Assembly (NCBI GenBank): GCA_016716465.1
Contig: JADJWH010000001.1
Coordinates: forward strand, 1-64,000
Direction: 5' to 3'
Origin: Gammaproteobacteria bacterium
GTDB lineage: Bacteria > Pseudomonadota > Gammaproteobacteria > SZUA-140
DNA length: 64,000 bases
A program made the translations under genes and the position numbers. Of this stretch, positions 63,182-64,000 are shown one piece after another. Every line of letters begins with the position of its first letter. Positions within the stretch are counted from its first letter, which is position 1. Below the pieces are notes generated by a model that did not search any database, was not told the origin of the DNA, and saw nothing but the letters and a program-made list of their open reading frames with translations.

Positions 63182-64000
63182 ATGGATACAATGACCAGGA
63201 TGAGCGGAAATTCACAGAGGATCGATGCGGCGCGTGCCACTCTCGACGTAGAGAGGATCCGCGCCGATTTTCCCGCGCTGCGACAGACCGTGCATGGTCG
63301 CGCGCTGGTCTATCTGGACAATGCCGCCTCGGCGCAAAAACCGGCGCAGGTGATCGATACGGTACGGCGGTATTACACCGACGACTACGCCAATGTGCAT
63401 CGCGGGCTGCATTACCTGAGCGAGCGCGCCAGCGATGCCTTCGAGGCGGCGCGCGGCAAGGTGCGCGGATTCATCAACGCGCGCGAAGACCATGAGATCG
63501 TTTTCGTGCGTGGCACCACCGAGGCAATCAACCTGGTCGCCGCTTCCCTGGGTCAGTCTCATCTGAAGGCGGGCGATGAAATCCTCATCACCGAGATGGA
63601 GCACCATTCGAATATCGTGCCCTGGCAACTGCTCGGTGAACGGCTGGGCACGGTGCTGAAGGTCGCGCCGGTGAACGACGCCGGCGAACTGCTGATGGAC
63701 GAATTCGAACGCCTGCTCGGCCCGCGTACCCGGCTCGTCGCGGTGACCCATGTGTCGAATGCGCTGGGCACGATCAACCCGGTCGAGCGCATCATCGAAC
63801 TGGCGCATGCCCGCGGTGCCCGCGTCCTGATCGATGGCGCGCAATCGGTTCCGCACGCAGCGGTGGACGTGCAGGCCCTTGGATGTGATTTCTACGCGTT
63901 TTCAGGCCATAAACTCTATGGTCCCACCGGTATCGGGGTCTTGTATGGCCGGCGGGAACTGCTGGAATCCATGCCGCCGTACCAGGGCGGGGGCGAGATG
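63182..64000 (+). CDS. sufS: Cysteine desulfurase SufS (partial, runs off window)
   Basis: The frame from ATG 63182 is open to the window end, giving 273 residues of a PLP-dependent cysteine desulfurase: LVYLDNAASAQKPAQVIDTV, ITEMEHHSNIVPWQLLGERL, VAVTHVSNALGTINPVE, and the PLP-lysine loop FYAFSGHKLYGPTGIGVLYG. It supplies sulfur from cysteine to SufBCD. ATG 63191 or 63200 are alternative starts. The C-terminal part with the catalytic Cys lies beyond base 64000. Confidence 0.93.
   Translation, partial: MDTMTRMSGNSQRIDAARATLDVERIRADFPALRQTVHGRALVYLDNAASAQKPAQVIDTVRRYYTDDYANVHRGLHYLSERASDAFEAARGKVRGFINAREDHEIVFVRGTTEAINLVAASLGQSHLKAGDEILITEMEHHSNIVPWQLLGERLGTVLKVAPVNDAGELLMDEFERLLGPRTRLVAVTHVSNALGTINPVERIIELAHARGARVLIDGAQSVPHAAVDVQALGCDFYAFSGHKLYGPTGIGVLYGRRELLESMPPYQGGGEM

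Overview
The window is GC-rich bacterial chromosome, most likely from a gammaproteobacterium. Gene families and gene order support this: cusCBAF, flhDC-like activators, oxyR beside a peroxiredoxin-glutaredoxin hybrid, an imelysin / di-haem oxidoreductase / DUF1513 iron cluster, a bfr-bfr-bfd group, mtfA, slyB and sufBCDS behind an IscR-type operator. Several sulfur-handling genes (DsrE-like, ArsR-rhodanese fusion, persulfide-dioxygenase-like MBL protein) hint at a sulfur-metabolising lineage, but that is inference. No rRNA, tRNA, CRISPR array or intact insertion sequence was recognised.

Bases 1-11440 are the accessory left part. An edge of toxin-antitoxin genes (xre-res, an orphan excisionase-like antitoxin, a phd antitoxin with a nonsense-mutated RelE-type toxin) is followed by a long minus-strand operon. 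That operon is the regulation, partition and replication block of a PFGI-1/SPI-7-like integrative conjugative element: small HTH gene, FlhD-like, FlhC-like, ParA, ICE ParB, DUF2857, STY4528-like, TIGR03761-type, DUF3158, SSB, a frameshifted protein and a second ParB. No integrase, relaxase or type IV secretion gene is present here. The STY4528-like gene carries five copies of a perfect 17-bp palindrome plus an AT-rich inverted-repeat block, which looks like an origin or centromere hidden inside a coding sequence.

Bases 11440-28900 are a second accessory block: a Fic-domain regulator-like gene behind two matching palindromic operators, an MFS pump, a DedA remnant next to a GDCCVxC protein, then metal resistance (Met-rich protein, frameshifted CDF exporter with a divergent CadR/PbrR-like MerR regulator, cusF, cusA, cusB, cusC), a decayed higBA remnant, and a sulfur-stress group (SAM methyltransferase, DsrE, SHOCT, ArsR-rhodanese, MBL hydrolase, MFS).

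Bases 28900-47000 look chromosomal but unusual: about 1.4 kb without a clear gene, a large lipoprotein with six repeats and a seven-bladed FG-GAP propeller, two TPR-glycosyltransferase proteins, a membrane-fused spermidine-synthase-like protein with a convergent membrane-only paralogue, a broken sulfotransferase, slyB, and the oxyR / PGdx / Lpd-like antioxidant group.

Bases 47000-64000 are iron and Fe-S homeostasis: a Fur box with an unknown Cys-rich protein, dps, imelysin, di-haem oxidoreductase, imelysin, DUF1513, two complementary bacterioferritin subunits, bfd, an iron ABC binding protein and permease, mtfA, a DUF2845 protein, and the suf operon, which runs off the right edge inside sufS.
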